Assembly (NCBI RefSeq): GCF_020829625.1
Contig: NZ_JAIVFX010000007.1
Coordinates: 62,001 to 126,000, forward strand
DNA: 64,000 nucleotides
Direction of reading: 5' to 3'
Source of the DNA: Nostoc sp. XA010
Lineage (GTDB): Bacteria > Cyanobacteriota > Cyanobacteriia > Cyanobacteriales > Nostocaceae
Shown: positions 53,364 through 63,374 of the stretch, piece by piece
Layout of the letters: the number at the start of each line of letters is the position of its first letter
How positions within the stretch are numbered: the stretch's first letter is position 1
The notes under the pieces: model-generated
Seen by the model: only the letters and a program-made list of their open reading frames with translations
What the model was told of the DNA's origin: nothing
Databases searched by the model: none
Translations under genes and position numbers: made by a program

Positions 53364-53981
53364 TTAAAGGGGATAGTTTTTATCAAAGCTTTCACGAGTT
53401 AGTGGCTGTTGTAACTCTACACCCTCACCACCTAATACATCCAACGGTTTGCCGTTCACGTCAATGTACACTTTGGCTTTGGGATTTAAAGTTGTCGCAG
53501 TATAAACAACTTGTCCTACGCGGCCCATCATTGATGTGCTTCCACCACCACTGGTAAAATCTTCAGATAAATTAACGTGAACTTCGTCATTTTCCGCCTT
53601 CAGCCCCAGAAGTTTGGTTCCTTTAGGGATGGTTGTGGAATCTGTCCCTTCTGTTGGGCCTGCTAACAAACTTTGAAAAGCTGCTTCTAAAGGCTGGTTG
53701 GCTCGGATAGAAGCGACTCTAACAGGCTGGGGGACTAAAGTAACATTTTTGTCCGTTGGTTTTAGCCAATAAACGTTAGGGGTTTGCTCATTAGCTGGCT
53801 GCCTAGTTGATGGCTGTGCTGGCTGTTCGATGCGCCCAGACGGGTTTGATGGTATGGGTGTATTGTTGGATTGGGAAGTAAACCAAGCCACACCGCCACC
53901 CACCGCTACAACCACTGCTGACACGGCTGCAATTGCGCCTGAAGAAATACGATTAGATCCTTGTTGGCCTTTCATGTTCAA
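53364..53981 (-). CDS. GerMN-domain protein, membrane-anchored
   Basis: The 205-residue protein has one N-terminal membrane segment (about 15-33), a Pro/Gln-rich linker, and a GerMN domain (about 75-190) with VYWLKPTDKNVTLVPQPVRV and the LLAGPTEGTDSTTIPKGTKL motif, then VHVNLSEDFTSGGGSTSMMG. GerMN is found in spore germination proteins and in many non-sporulating bacteria; here it likely acts in the periplasm, perhaps at the cell wall. Function is not known. A 289-base gap follows upstream to proS. Confidence 0.87.
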   Translation of the reverse strand: MNMKGQQGSNRISSGAIAAVSAVVVAVGGGVAWFTSQSNNTPIPSNPSGRIEQPAQPSTRQPANEQTPNVYWLKPTDKNVTLVPQPVRVASIRANQPLEAAFQSLLAGPTEGTDSTTIPKGTKLLGLKAENDEVHVNLSEDFTSGGGSTSMMGRVGQVVYTATTLNPKAKVYIDVNGKPLDVLGGEGVELQQPLTRESFDKNYPL

Positions 53982-54270
53982 AACCTTCCTGACTGAGGGC
54001 TGATATAGTAGTTATTGAGGAGCAGCCTGGTTAAGGACGATACTTATAACTGAAGAGTTTCCTGCTACCTGGAGGAGGCTATTATTTTTAATTCTGCAAG
54101 TCCCTGATTCAATTTTAGAATTTATATTTCTAATTCGTCACCTGCCAAATTATGTAAATATCATTCTTTTTGGAGATGATTGAAGATTAAATTTATAACG
54201 CAGAGGAACGCTGAGTAAAACGCAGAGGAACGCAAAGTAAAGTATTGATTCCTCTGCGTAAATTTTGTGT

Positions 54271-56085
54271 TTAATTTTTTACCTGAGTAGCGGCGGTAAT
54301 CCACTTATGAAGTGTAGTTGTAACTTCCTCTATGACAATTTCTTGAGAGTTGCGGGTTGCTCTTTCTACAACTTCGACTTTGCCATTAGCGATCGCTCGT
54401 CCGGTTACAATTCTATAAGGTATGCCTATCAAGTCAGCATCTTTAAATTTCACTCCAGCCCGTTCATCGCGGTCATCTAGTAGGGTTTCAATTCCTGCTT
54501 GATTGAGTTCTGTGTAAAGTTTTTGGGCGATTTCGATTTGTTGAGCATCCTTAATGTTAGGAATTGTGACGATCGCGTGGTAGGGTGCGATCGCAACTGG
54601 CCAAATAATCCCATCTTTATCGTAAGATTGCTCTACGGCAGCTTGTGCCAATCGTGACACACCCACGCCAAAACAACCCATAAATAGCGGCTTTTCTTCA
54701 CCCTGTTCATTGGTATAAGTTGCTCCCATCGCTTGGGAATATTTAGTACCTAATTGGAAGATGTGACCTGCTTCAATTCCACGGGCGCTCAAGAGAGTTT
54801 GTTCTGGATTGTGGATGGCGCGATCGCCTGGTCTTGCTTTCCGTATATCTACTACTTGCTTTGGTGCTGTAAATTGCTCATCCCAATTAGCACCAACTAC
54901 GTGATAACCAGCTTCATTCGCGCCTGTAACAAAATTTTTTAAATCAACGGCTGTTTGATCCACTAAGCGCAAAAACTTGGGATGGATCTGTTTATTGGCG
55001 GTAATATACTCATCTGCGATATCTGGCGCAATGTAGCCTAAAGGTAGAGATTTAGCTGTCCATGCTTGCTGGGCTTCTACATTTGGTACATTCAAACTAA
55101 TAATAGTTTTAGCGCCATACTCAGGAGCTAATTTAGTCAATTCATTTTGCAATTTGACTTCATTAACTTCCTGATCGCCTCGGATGCTCACCAAAACTAA
55201 CACCGTTATACCATTATCATAAACTGTCTGATAAAGGACATTTTTCACTAATTGAGTGGGAGAACAGTTGAGGAGTTGACAGACCTTTTCAATCGTTTCT
55301 GTTCCAGGTGTATCCCGTTTCTCGTAGGTTGTAAACCGTGAGGTTTCGGCGTCAATTGGTAAAGAAACAGCTTTTTCTACGTTAGCGGCGTATTTACCAT
55401 CCTCAGTGTAGAGAACTTCGTCTTCACCAGCTTCTGCCAAAACCATAAATTCTGTGGAACCAGAACCGCCAATTGCACCAGAATCAGCTTCCACTGCCCG
55501 AAAAGCTAAACCAGAACGTCGCAGAATATTGCTGTAGGCTTTATACATATCCTGATAAGTTTCTTTAAGGCTGGCTTCATCGGTATGGAAAGAGTAGCCG
55601 TCCTTCATGATAAATTCCCGTCCGCGCATTAAACCAAAGCGGGGACGAATTTCATCGCGGAATTTGGTTTGAATTTGGTAGAGATGCAGGGGTAGTTGGC
55701 GATAAGAGCGAATCATATCACGAGCGATCGCTGTGATTACTTCTTCATGAGTTGGGCCTAATCCTAATTGTTGTTCACGGCGGTCAATTAGGGAAAACAT
55801 GATCCCCTCAGCTTTAGTGTAAGTGTCCCAGCGTCCCGATTCCTTCCATAAATCAGCTGGTTGTAATTGTGGCAAAAGACATTCTTGTGCGCCTGTAGCG
55901 TTCATTTCTTCCCGCACAATCTGGGAAACTTTTTGCAGTACCCGCCACATTAAAGGCAAATAAGCATAAAGACCACTACCGATGCGACGAATGTAGCCTG
56001 CACGGAGTAATAATTTATGGCTAGGAATCTCAGCATCAGCCGGATCATCCCGGAGTGTAACGAATAACATTTGTGACAGTCGCAT
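54271..56085 (-). CDS. proS: Prolyl-tRNA synthetase, bacterial type
   Basis: The 604-residue class II synthetase has motif 1 and 2 ([20 protein letters not shown] and [20 protein letters not shown]), the ProX/YbaK-type editing insertion (about 230-400, [20 protein letters not shown]) and motif 3 [20 protein letters not shown]. It attaches Pro to tRNA(Pro). Length fits the long bacterial form. The gene stands alone. Confidence 0.97.
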   Translation of the reverse strand: MRLSQMLFVTLRDDPADAEIPSHKLLLRAGYIRRIGSGLYAYLPLMWRVLQKVSQIVREEMNATGAQECLLPQLQPADLWKESGRWDTYTKAEGIMFSLIDRREQQLGLGPTHEEVITAIARDMIRSYRQLPLHLYQIQTKFRDEIRPRFGLMRGREFIMKDGYSFHTDEASLKETYQDMYKAYSNILRRSGLAFRAVEADSGAIGGSGSTEFMVLAEAGEDEVLYTEDGKYAANVEKAVSLPIDAETSRFTTYEKRDTPGTETIEKVCQLLNCSPTQLVKNVLYQTVYDNGITVLVLVSIRGDQEVNEVKLQNELTKLAPEYGAKTIISLNVPNVEAQQAWTAKSLPLGYIAPDIADEYITANKQIHPKFLRLVDQTAVDLKNFVTGANEAGYHVVGANWDEQFTAPKQVVDIRKARPGDRAIHNPEQTLLSARGIEAGHIFQLGTKYSQAMGATYTNEQGEEKPLFMGCFGVGVSRLAQAAVEQSYDKDGIIWPVAIAPYHAIVTIPNIKDAQQIEIAQKLYTELNQAGIETLLDDRDERAGVKFKDADLIGIPYRIVTGRAIANGKVEVVERATRNSQEIVIEEVTTTLHKWITAATQVKN

Positions 56086-56287
56086 CGTTTATAGCCTTTC
56101 TTTGATCACTAATTTCTATGTCAACTAAAGTATGAAGTATTAAGGATGAAGTACAAAGTACACAGCGTTATTTATTTTTCATTTTTACTTGTAAGCATAG
56201 GGCATTGGTTATTTTCCCTCATCTTCCTCATTCCCCATTCCCCACTCCCTACTCCCCACTCCCCATTTCCTTTAGGAGAAAACTACT

Positions 56288-57670
56288 TTGGCAGAAGTAA
56301 TTTATCAAGCACAGCCACCCTTAGAATTTATTCCTCCAGCGTTTAACCCCTTAGTTCTACGATTTGTCCATCTGTTGCTACCCAGTTGGATAAACTGGCA
56401 AACACCTATTACCCAGATTGAAGCAGACAACGTAGAGGTTTTAGTGGATCTTTATCGCCAGTTTCAGGAGGGTAAGATCCGTTTTATGCTGGCATTTCGC
56501 CATCCTAAAACAGACGATCCGTTTTGTTTGGCCTACTTGCTGTCTCAACTCGTGCCAAAGGTAGCACGATCGCAAGGTACAGCGCTACAACTTCCAATTC
56601 ACGCTCATTTTATCTACGATCGCGGCATTCCTCTATGGGCAGGTTCCTACGTCGGCTGGATTGCTTCTCGTTTAGGTGGTACTCCGATTCAGCGAGGTAA
56701 GGCTGACTGGACAGGGTTACGTTCGGCGCGTGACTTGTTCGCCAATGGGAAATTTCCGATGGCTGCTGCGCCAGAGGGTGCTACCAATGGTTTATCAGAG
56801 AATATTAGCCCCCTAGAACCTGGTATTGCCCAATTAGGCTTTTGGTGTGCTGAAGATTTGCACAAAGCTGGACGCGACCAACAGGTTCTAATTGTACCAG
56901 TTGGGATTAAATATAGTTACGTTGATCCTCCTTGGGATGCGATCGCTAATCTTTTAAGTGAATTGGAAGCGGCTAGTGGTTTACCTGTGAATGAAGCAAA
57001 AAACGCTTCTATAGAGTCGCTTTATCCCCGGATGTTGACTTTGGCAGAACATTTACTTTCGCTTATGGAAAAATTTTACACGCGTTTTTATCATCTAAAG
57101 CTGCCAGATATCAAAACAGTAGTAGGAGAAATTGAAGATAGAAATGAAGCGTTAGCAGAGCGTTTGCAAGCTTTATTAAATGCGGCACTACTAATATCAG
57201 AGCAGTATTTTTATTTGCAGTCAAAAGGTACTTTAAGTGACCGTTGTCGGCGTGTAGAACAAGCTGGGTGGAATTATATATTTAGAGAAGATTTTAAGGA
57301 TGTAAAAGGAATATCTGCTGTAGAGAAAGCTTTAGGCGATCGCGTTGCTGAAGAAGCAAATGCGCGGATGTGGCACATGCGTTTAGTAGAAAGCTTTGTG
57401 GCTGTTTCTGGTAATTATATTCGTGAGAAACCGACGGTAGAAAGGTTTGCTGAGACGACTTTAATTTTATGGCAAATGATTGCTAAAATAAAAGGCGATA
57501 AAGGTGTACAGCGTCCACAATTGGGTCAGCAAAAAGTAAAAATTACTGTAGGCGAACCTATATCTATTTCTGAGCATTACCCAGCGTATAAAGAAAACCG
57601 TTTGGCTGCTAGACAAGCTGTTGCTGATGTAACTAATGATTTACAACACGCCTTGGAAAGTTTGATTTAA
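56288..57670 (+). CDS. 1-acyl-sn-glycerol-3-phosphate acyltransferase-like protein
   Basis: The 460-residue protein starts at TTG 56288, which has TAGGAGAA seven bases upstream. It has the PlsC-type HX4D motif as FRHPKTDDPF near residue 79, then IYDRGIPLWAGSYVGWIASR, and the EGxxN acceptor motif in APEGATNGLSENI. The C-terminal 200 residues are helical. This is a cyanobacterial PlsC-related protein, probably moving an acyl group to a lipid. Substrate is uncertain. It is preceded by G-rich heptad repeats (56223-56270). Confidence 0.85.
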   Translation: MAEVIYQAQPPLEFIPPAFNPLVLRFVHLLLPSWINWQTPITQIEADNVEVLVDLYRQFQEGKIRFMLAFRHPKTDDPFCLAYLLSQLVPKVARSQGTALQLPIHAHFIYDRGIPLWAGSYVGWIASRLGGTPIQRGKADWTGLRSARDLFANGKFPMAAAPEGATNGLSENISPLEPGIAQLGFWCAEDLHKAGRDQQVLIVPVGIKYSYVDPPWDAIANLLSELEAASGLPVNEAKNASIESLYPRMLTLAEHLLSLMEKFYTRFYHLKLPDIKTVVGEIEDRNEALAERLQALLNAALLISEQYFYLQSKGTLSDRCRRVEQAGWNYIFREDFKDVKGISAVEKALGDRVAEEANARMWHMRLVESFVAVSGNYIREKPTVERFAETTLILWQMIAKIKGDKGVQRPQLGQQKVKITVGEPISISEHYPAYKENRLAARQAVADVTNDLQHALESLI

Positions 57671-57691
57671 AAAGTAATATGAGGAATGATT

Positions 57692-57936
57692 ATGAACAAT
57701 ATTACAATATCTAATCTTGATGATGACATCAAATATCGCCTAGAGAAACGAGCAGAAAAACATGGTCGTTCCTAGAAGAAGCCAAAAAAATTCTTTGTAT
57801 GGCTCTAATACAAAATCACGAACAGCCCTTAAACTTAGCTAATATGATTGAGCAGCGTTTTGCGAATTTGGGAGACTTGGAATTACCAGAAATTCCTAAA
57901 GAACCTATTCGTACAATATCAACGTTTGAAGAATAG
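57692..57936 (+). pseudogene. FitA/ribbon-helix-helix antitoxin with a one-base deletion
   Basis: ATG 57692 (GAGGA upstream) encodes MNNITISNLDDDIKYRLEKR and AEKHGRS, then TAG. Adding one base restores RSLEEEAKKILCMALIQ and continues to a TAG at 57934-57936, giving 81 codons. This is a FitA-type antitoxin, where HGRSxEEEA is diagnostic. No toxin gene follows; the next gene is an Uma2 on the other strand. It is an orphan remnant of a toxin-antitoxin pair. Confidence 0.75.
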
Positions 57937-57975
57937 ACCCGCAGTTGCTTTTTCTTAGACTTAGCGCCTTATATC

Positions 57976-58551
57976 TTAACCTGGAAACACCTTAAATAAA
58001 TCTACAACTAAATCAGGAAAATAGGGCAGATTAACTGATTCATTTGGCAGATAAATAAACTTGCGACGATAGCCAAATTTAACTTGCAAAGTTTGATAAG
58101 GTTCGCTGTAGCACTCAAGATAATTATCTACTAAATTAAATATCCAATAATCAGAGATACCTGCTTCTGCATAAATAGGTAGCTTTTCCTCTTGGTCATA
58201 TTTTAAAGATGAATCGGCAATCTCAATTAAGAGTAAAATATCAGATGGGCTGGGATAATTTGCTAGATAGTCATCATCTCTATTTTTTGCAATTACTCTA
58301 TCTGGTTCAGGCTCACTGTTGTTAGACAAAGTAATTGGTTGTTGTCCTCGCAAGGTTGCGCGATCGCTTACTAGCTTATATAATTCTCTCTCTAGGCGTG
58401 TTTTACAAACAGAGTGCGGTGTACCTTTTGCTGCCATCTGGATTATTTCACCCTTAATTAGCTCAACTCGTTCATTCTCCTCAAAGAAGCCGAGTTCAGC
58501 TAGACGGTGATATTCAGCTATAGTAAAGCGTTTAGCAGTGGTAAGGCTCAT
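57976..58551 (-). CDS. Uma2-family protein
   Basis: The 191-residue protein has the Uma2 core: RFTIAEYHRLAELGFFEENE at the N-terminus, EPEPDRVIAKNRDD, ILLLIEIADSSLKYDQEEKL and EAGISDYWIFNLVDNYLECY. The Asp in EPDRV and Glu in LLIEIA match the PD-(D/E)XK-like acid positions. It differs considerably from the Uma2 at 49714, so these are separate lineages. It is convergent with the frameshifted antitoxin gene. Confidence 0.92.
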   Translation of the reverse strand: MSLTTAKRFTIAEYHRLAELGFFEENERVELIKGEIIQMAAKGTPHSVCKTRLERELYKLVSDRATLRGQQPITLSNNSEPEPDRVIAKNRDDDYLANYPSPSDILLLIEIADSSLKYDQEEKLPIYAEAGISDYWIFNLVDNYLECYSEPYQTLQVKFGYRRKFIYLPNESVNLPYFPDLVVDLFKVFPG

Positions 58552-58602
58552 AACAACTACGAGAATGCAGAGTTATTTTTATTTTAATATAGCTGTAGCT
58601 GA

Positions 58603-59766
58603 TTAAACTCCACCGATAGAAGTTGATAAGATATCTTGATCTTCTTCTTTATCAGCTTCTGTAGTTGCTTCTATACTTACACCCTTCCAAGGAAAATCAA
58701 AATATTGTTCCTGAACCGTTTTTAATTCCTTTATTGACTCTTGGAAAAATAATTTAATAGCAGATAACTGGTCTTTTTCAGATAAAAACTCTTGTAAGCT
58801 TTTGCGATAAAATATACCTGACCATGCTGGTAAAACTTTTAAATTACTAGGAGTCCATAGATTGGGTTTATCGTTAATTATTTTTTGCATAGATTCAATA
58901 ATTTTTGGGCGTTGTGCAAACTTATGAGAAACCTGCAAAAATATACCTAAATATGGATAATCAGTTAAATTACTTGGATTTAAATCGAAGTATCCAAGAC
59001 CACACCAGAAGTCCCATGTGGAGGGAGAAAAGTGAGTGTAAATAATATATCTCTCGTCCCATTTCCATTGAGTCCTACTTGCTGCACCTTTGATAACACC
59101 TCCAAAACTTGCAATAAATTTAGCTTGAACTTCCTCATTAAGAGTTGATTCCATGAGATTGAGAGTTTTGTTAAAATTCACCATTGTCAATAAGTCAACC
59201 GATGAAAATTGATTAGTGTGAGACATTCCATTTTTCCTCATGAAGATTAATATTTCTTGTACTAAGATATCAGTCGCATATTGTTGTAAGTAGGCATAAA
59301 ATTGATGCCACCTCAATTGATAAAAACTTACTTTTGGCTCTAAATTAAATGCTGGAGTTTTGATTTCTTCTTTTGAGTCATAATCACGGGTGATATAAAT
59401 TAAAATTCGATGTCTGATATTTGGTAAATTACTCAAGATATCAGCATATTTTTTTAAAGCATTATTTCCATCCTTAGCGCCAATTTTTGATTCAATAAAT
59501 ATTACATCTGTGCTTAAACCAGTTGAAAGTTCAACTACAATGTCCAATCTACTATCTTCAGTATGCCTTTCCAGTCCTTTGTGTTCTTGTTGGGTTGAAA
59601 TCTTGATGCTGGAATAATTATCATCACTAATGATTGAGTGATGTTTTAGCCAACCAAGTAAAATATCATTATTCAGGGACAGAAAATAAGCAACAATCTC
59701 AGTAAAAAAATCTTCGCGCGGTTTGCTCGGCGAATGCAGATTGAGTAAATTTGTGAACAAAGACAT
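58603..59766 (-). CDS. PD-(D/E)XK nuclease superfamily protein
   Basis: The 387-residue protein has an N-terminal PREDFFTEIVAYFLSLN helix, SRLDIVVELSTG near residue 73 and VIFIESKIGAKDGNNALKKY near residue 87. Together these make the D-(x)n-ExK metal-binding core of PD-(D/E)XK nucleases. The C-terminal half has no assigned domain. Similar proteins occur near defence genes in bacteria, but this one has no clear neighbour of that kind except the Uma2 and the broken antitoxin. It may be a stand-alone effector. The sequence is AT-rich with few HIP1 sites, which suggests transfer. Confidence 0.75.
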   Translation of the reverse strand: MSLFTNLLNLHSPSKPREDFFTEIVAYFLSLNNDILLGWLKHHSIISDDNYSSIKISTQQEHKGLERHTEDSRLDIVVELSTGLSTDVIFIESKIGAKDGNNALKKYADILSNLPNIRHRILIYITRDYDSKEEIKTPAFNLEPKVSFYQLRWHQFYAYLQQYATDILVQEILIFMRKNGMSHTNQFSSVDLLTMVNFNKTLNLMESTLNEEVQAKFIASFGGVIKGAASRTQWKWDERYIIYTHFSPSTWDFWCGLGYFDLNPSNLTDYPYLGIFLQVSHKFAQRPKIIESMQKIINDKPNLWTPSNLKVLPAWSGIFYRKSLQEFLSEKDQLSAIKLFFQESIKELKTVQEQYFDFPWKGVSIEATTEADKEEDQDILSTSIGGV

Positions 59767-60019
59767 TTATTTTTAAGTATTTAAGGTAATTCCAGAAAAG
59801 TTATACACAATAACTAAGCTTGTAGTCCTGATGGAACAAGACTACTGGAAATTTTTATAAGTTCTGTTTGTATTTGGTATTACTAACGTTGCAGCAGTTA
59901 TAACTTAGCCGATCGCAGTTTGACAAGGGTGCTATATAGACGATACTTACAACAAATAGGGGTAAAATTTTTACCCCTACAAACTTGCGTATTATTTTAA
60001 GAATAGCTAGAGAAGATTA

Positions 60020-60562
60020 TTACTCTGTTAAGTGACTTTCTAGCAAAGTTGCGATCGCTTCTGGATGAATATTCTTGTATTTCTTTTTACCAAGGTGTAA
60101 AACACAGTTGGGAGCGCTGCTACAGCATTTTTGGCAACTTGTATGTTCAATGGTAACTTTGTCTAACAAACCGCGATCGCACAAAGTTTTTTCTAATTCT
60201 GATAATAAGCCTTTACCACCACGCTTGAGGCAACCGCCCTTTTGACATACCATAATCCTCGCTTTGATTTGAGGTGGTAAATCTTGCTTTGGACACGCAT
60301 CAATTGGTGTCACTCGATAGGCTTTAATTTTAATTTTACTTGTGCGCGAATCTACCTCACTATGACCACAAACGCGAACTTGCTGTCCAGGAACTAAGGA
60401 TGAACTTAGTAAACGGCGTAAATCTTTAGGCAGTTTAATTTCCACATTTCCAGATGGAACCGCCAATTGCAAATATTTATATTTTCCTGGTTCACCACCA
60501 ACAAAACCTAGTAACTGTCCCTCAAGGTTCAATTTTGATAACGTCAAATACTTGTCACCCAT
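60020..60562 (-). CDS. Thioredoxin-like [2Fe-2S] ferredoxin-domain protein
   Basis: The 180-residue protein has an N-terminal OB-like part (LNLEGQLLGFVGGEPGKYKY; about 1-90) and a C-terminal thioredoxin-like ferredoxin domain (about 95-180) with IMVCQKGGCLKRGGKGL and HTSCQKCCSSAPNCVLHLGK. The Cys pattern fits a 2Fe-2S site. It lies 117 bases after nifT on the same strand. The gene is common next to nif genes in heterocystous cyanobacteria and may supply electrons or Fe-S for nitrogenase; this is inference. Confidence 0.85.
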   Translation of the reverse strand: MGDKYLTLSKLNLEGQLLGFVGGEPGKYKYLQLAVPSGNVEIKLPKDLRRLLSSSLVPGQQVRVCGHSEVDSRTSKIKIKAYRVTPIDACPKQDLPPQIKARIMVCQKGGCLKRGGKGLLSELEKTLCDRGLLDKVTIEHTSCQKCCSSAPNCVLHLGKKKYKNIHPEAIATLLESHLTE

Positions 60563-60679
60563 GATTGATAAAAAGTTAGGAGTGAGGAATTAGGAGTTAA
60601 AAGTGAGGAGTTAGGAGTGAGGAATTAGGAGTTAAATATTTATAACTCTTAACTCATAACTCTTAACTCCTAACTATTT

Positions 60680-60883
60680 TTATGCGAGGCGTTTAGCTTC
60701 TACTGTTTGAGGTAAATTTGCTGTGTCTGGCAAATCACGAAATTCCAATTCCCAACCATTTGCTAGGGTGAGAACCTTGCCATCATTTCCATCGGTTTGT
60801 TTGACGACTTCTTCTTCAAGGTCTTTTTTAGCAACGTAAACTACTAAAGTACCGGCATCATTCATCCGTAGCATTACTTTCAT
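60680..60883 (-). CDS. nifT: Nitrogen-fixation protein NifT/FixU
   Basis: From ATG 60883 ([20 protein letters not shown]) the 67-residue protein matches NifT: KDLEEEVV, then LANGWELEFRDLPDTANLPQ. The role of NifT is not clearly defined. It overlaps the end of nifZ by 26 bases, suggesting translational coupling. Length is normal for the family. Confidence 0.92.
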   Translation of the reverse strand: MKVMLRMNDAGTLVVYVAKKDLEEEVVKQTDGNDGKVLTLANGWELEFRDLPDTANLPQTVEAKRLA

Positions 60884-61145
60884 GAGATTCCTCAACAGAT
60901 TCTAGTTCTTTTTTCATACAGCCAACGACGAACCCTGTTTCCAAGAAATGCACAGCATAAATATAGGAAGTCTGCAAATATGTGCCTATACTCGCTATAT
61001 AGCCGATATCCCCTTTGTTTACTAAAACTTGCCCAACTTCTTTACCAGGAAAAGTACCATCGTTCTTAAGCAGTTTCCGAACTCTGACTTTTTGACCAAT
61101 TTCAAAAGCAGGTGGCAAGTTTAGCTCTAATTCATCACGTTGCAT
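60858..61145 (-). CDS. nifZ: Nitrogen-fixation protein NifZ
   Basis: The 95-residue protein has the NifZ core: [40 protein letters not shown] and [20 protein letters not shown]. NifZ helps mature the P-cluster of the MoFe protein. Its start overlaps the nifV end by 11 bases and its end overlaps nifT, making a coupled nifV-nifZ-nifT trio. Confidence 0.94.
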   Translation of the reverse strand: MQRDELELNLPPAFEIGQKVRVRKLLKNDGTFPGKEVGQVLVNKGDIGYIASIGTYLQTSYIYAVHFLETGFVVGCMKKELESVEESHESNATDE

Positions 61146-62265
61146 GAGAGTACCTCTGTTCTCTGACCAAATTCAATAGTTCTTCTGTCGTCAAACTGCG
61201 TTTTTTCTGTACCGATTGGTGGCGCACTGCATTTAAAACAGTCTGCGTTTCTTGGGAGTTCAAGAAAATTCCATGCTGTTCTAGCAAGTTTGCAACCAAA
61301 TGCCGTCCAGAATGTTTACCTACTACTAAACGTCGTTCCCAACCTACTTCTTCGGGAGCAAATGGTTCGTAAGTGATGGGGTTTTGCATTACTCCGTGAG
61401 CATGGATGCCAGATTCGTGAGCAAAGGTATTTTCGCCAACGATCGCTTTCCAGGGTGGTACACTTGCACCTGATGCGGCTGCAACTAGTTGAGACAGTTC
61501 CAGCAAGTTGGGAGTGTTGATGCCCAAATCAACGCCGTAGATGCGTTTGATCGCCATGACAACTTCTTCTAAAGCTGCATTTCCCGCCCTTTCACCTAAT
61601 CCATTAACTGTGGTATTCACTGATAAGGCTCCGGCTTTGATACCCGCAAGTGCGTTGGCAGTTGCCAAACCAAAATCATTGTGGGTGTGGATTTCTAGGG
61701 GAATCATCAAAGCTGAAACCAGCCGTTTGACCTTAGTGTAGGTGCTGAAAGGGTCGAGAACTCCTACAGTGTCGCAGAAGCGGAACCGGGATGCACCCCA
61801 TTCTTGAGCATAAAGCGCTACATCTAAAAGGAAGTTTTCATCAGCTCTTGAAGAATCTTCTCCGCCGACTGCTACCCAAAGACCTTGATCGACAGCGAAG
61901 CTAATACAGTCTTTAAGCTTTTGCAAACTGACTCGCCATTGACCGTGGAATTTGGCGGCGATTTGGATACCAGAGACGGGAATCGCAATATGCACCCGGT
62001 TGAGTCCGCAAGCGATAGAAGCCTTAATATCTGAGATGACGGCGCGGTTCCAGCCCAGGAGTTTTGCTTGTAAACCCAAGTTAGAAATTGCGGCGATCGC
62101 ACGGGTTTCTTCGTCACCCATTGCCGGTATACCGACTTCTAATTCGGGTATACCAATGGCATCAAGAAACTTAGCGATCGCAACTTTTTCCTCTAAGGTA
62201 AAAGCAACACCTGCTGCTTGTTCGCCATCACGTAATGTTGTGTCATTAATTATGATTTGATTCAT
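61135..62265 (-). CDS. nifV: Homocitrate synthase NifV
   Basis: From ATG 62265 ([20 protein letters not shown]) the protein has 376 residues; an earlier start at 62331 would add 22 residues unlike NifV. The DRE/TIM-barrel signature is [42 protein letters not shown], the [20 protein letters not shown] metal-binding motif and the [15 protein letters not shown] segment follow. It makes homocitrate for the FeMo-cofactor. It is in the same strand order as the rest of the nif region. Confidence 0.95.
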   Translation of the reverse strand: MNQIIINDTTLRDGEQAAGVAFTLEEKVAIAKFLDAIGIPELEVGIPAMGDEETRAIAAISNLGLQAKLLGWNRAVISDIKASIACGLNRVHIAIPVSGIQIAAKFHGQWRVSLQKLKDCISFAVDQGLWVAVGGEDSSRADENFLLDVALYAQEWGASRFRFCDTVGVLDPFSTYTKVKRLVSALMIPLEIHTHNDFGLATANALAGIKAGALSVNTTVNGLGERAGNAALEEVVMAIKRIYGVDLGINTPNLLELSQLVAAASGASVPPWKAIVGENTFAHESGIHAHGVMQNPITYEPFAPEEVGWERRLVVGKHSGRHLVANLLEQHGIFLNSQETQTVLNAVRHQSVQKKRSLTTEELLNLVREQRYSHAT

Positions 62266-62438
62266 TGCAAATATCCCTCTCTTGGAAGTATTCTTAATAA
62301 CCTTTCTCTCTACAATTCCCAGCGATGGCAAATGCTAAAAATATCACAATTCATAATGTAGGATACATGATCCTTAATTATTGACCGATTATCAGCTTCA
62401 CATCTGTATGGCAGGGAACTAAAAGCATGTATAATTTA

Positions 62439-62555
62439 CTATTCGTTTTTACCGATGTCAGTTGTAATTTCTTCGATTAGCAATGAACTGATATAGCTAT
62501 TAGCAAATCCTGAACAAAGTAAAACACAGAATCCAGCAATTAAGGATGTAATCAT
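62439..62555 (-). CDS. Possible small hydrophobic protein in the nif region
   Basis: A 38-codon frame starts at ATG 62555, seven bases after GAGGT, and reads MITSLIAGFCVLLCSGFANS then YISSLLIEEITTDIGKNE. The first 20 residues form a signal-like or membrane helix. The whole lies in the 373-base spacer between the DUF2949 gene and nifV. There is no recognisable family. The good ribosome-binding site and the position are its only support. Confidence 0.35.
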   Translation of the reverse strand: MITSLIAGFCVLLCSGFANSYISSLLIEEITTDIGKNE

Positions 62556-62638
62556 CTTAGTAACCTCAGTTTTTTTTAGCGCATTGGTGTGTAATTTAGG
62601 CAGGTAATGGTACTCAAAGCTAAAGCGTTCAAATGAAG

Positions 62639-62854
62639 CTAACTTTGTTCTGCTAGCCAGTCAAAAATCTTTCCTAGCTGCTCCAAGTCAACGAAACCAT
62701 ACTGCCAGAGGAGCATCGGTAGTGGCCCATTTTCTAATTCACGGTGTCGCAGAGCTACAGCAATATCGGCATTTGAAAGTTCAAGTTCATTGTGCAAAAA
62801 ATTGAGTAGTTTTATATCTCTGTTCCGAGTCGCCATAATTGATTGAACTTTCAA
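62639..62854 (-). CDS. DUF2949-family small protein of the nif region
   Basis: The 71-residue protein (possible alternate start ATG 62836, MATRNRDIKLLNFLHNE) is cyanobacterial and matches DUF2949: LSNADIAVALRHRELENGPL and LLWQYGFVDLEQLGKIFDWL. The function is unknown. The small gene is found between nifP and nifV in heterocystous cyanobacteria (comparable to asr1406 in Anabaena). No domain of known function is visible. Confidence 0.82.
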   Translation of the reverse strand: MKVQSIMATRNRDIKLLNFLHNELELSNADIAVALRHRELENGPLPMLLWQYGFVDLEQLGKIFDWLAEQS

Positions 62855-63143
62855 TTTCTTAATTTTGAAAAGAATTAAAAATCAGAAATCCCCAGTCTTG
62901 TTTGGTAATTTCGCCTTTTTAATTGTCATTACTTGTCAGGAAAATTTTAGATTTAGCAGACTGGACAAAATCTAAAACTTGGTTAATCTCCATCAGTCTG
63001 CAACAAATTTTTCTATAACACAGTAACTTCAACTTCTAAACCTTGAATAGGTTTATGCATCTATGGACAAAGAGGATGAAATGCAATGCTTGTGTCATGA
63101 ATTCAGGATTAGTGTTGCTTGGGTTAGGACTTTCAGAGATAGT

Positions 63144-63374
63144 TCATTTCTCATGACTGTAAAGCCAACAACGCTCTAGCCACTCTAATAATTCTTGACG
63201 AGAAGCAAGAAATTGCATAACTATACTGCGAATCAATATCGCTTCGAGCAAATTATTTACTTGCACTCGTAAAGAACCATCGGGGGGACAGGAACTCTTA
63301 ATTTTTAACTCTTGCAAACGGTGGTAGATTCGCCAGCGATCGCTCAAAGGAATCTGCAAAACGTGATTTGTCAT
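63144..63374 (-). CDS. Asr1405/Asl0597-family small protein
   Basis: The 76-residue protein has LQIPLSDRWRIYHRLQELKI near the N-terminus, CPPDGSLRVQVNNLLEAILI in the middle and an aromatic, acidic C-terminus (LEWLERCWLY). It matches the cyanobacterial Asr1405/Asl0597 family, found beside nifP. No biochemical function is known. It starts 87 bases after cysE, and heptad repeats fill the gap. Confidence 0.82.
   Translation of the reverse strand: MTNHVLQIPLSDRWRIYHRLQELKIKSSCPPDGSLRVQVNNLLEAILIRSIVMQFLASRQELLEWLERCWLYSHEK

Noticed and set aside
59767-60019. Possible small RNA or gene between the PD-(D/E)XK gene and the ferredoxin-like gene
   Set aside because: No open frame, hairpin with T-run or recognisable motif was found.
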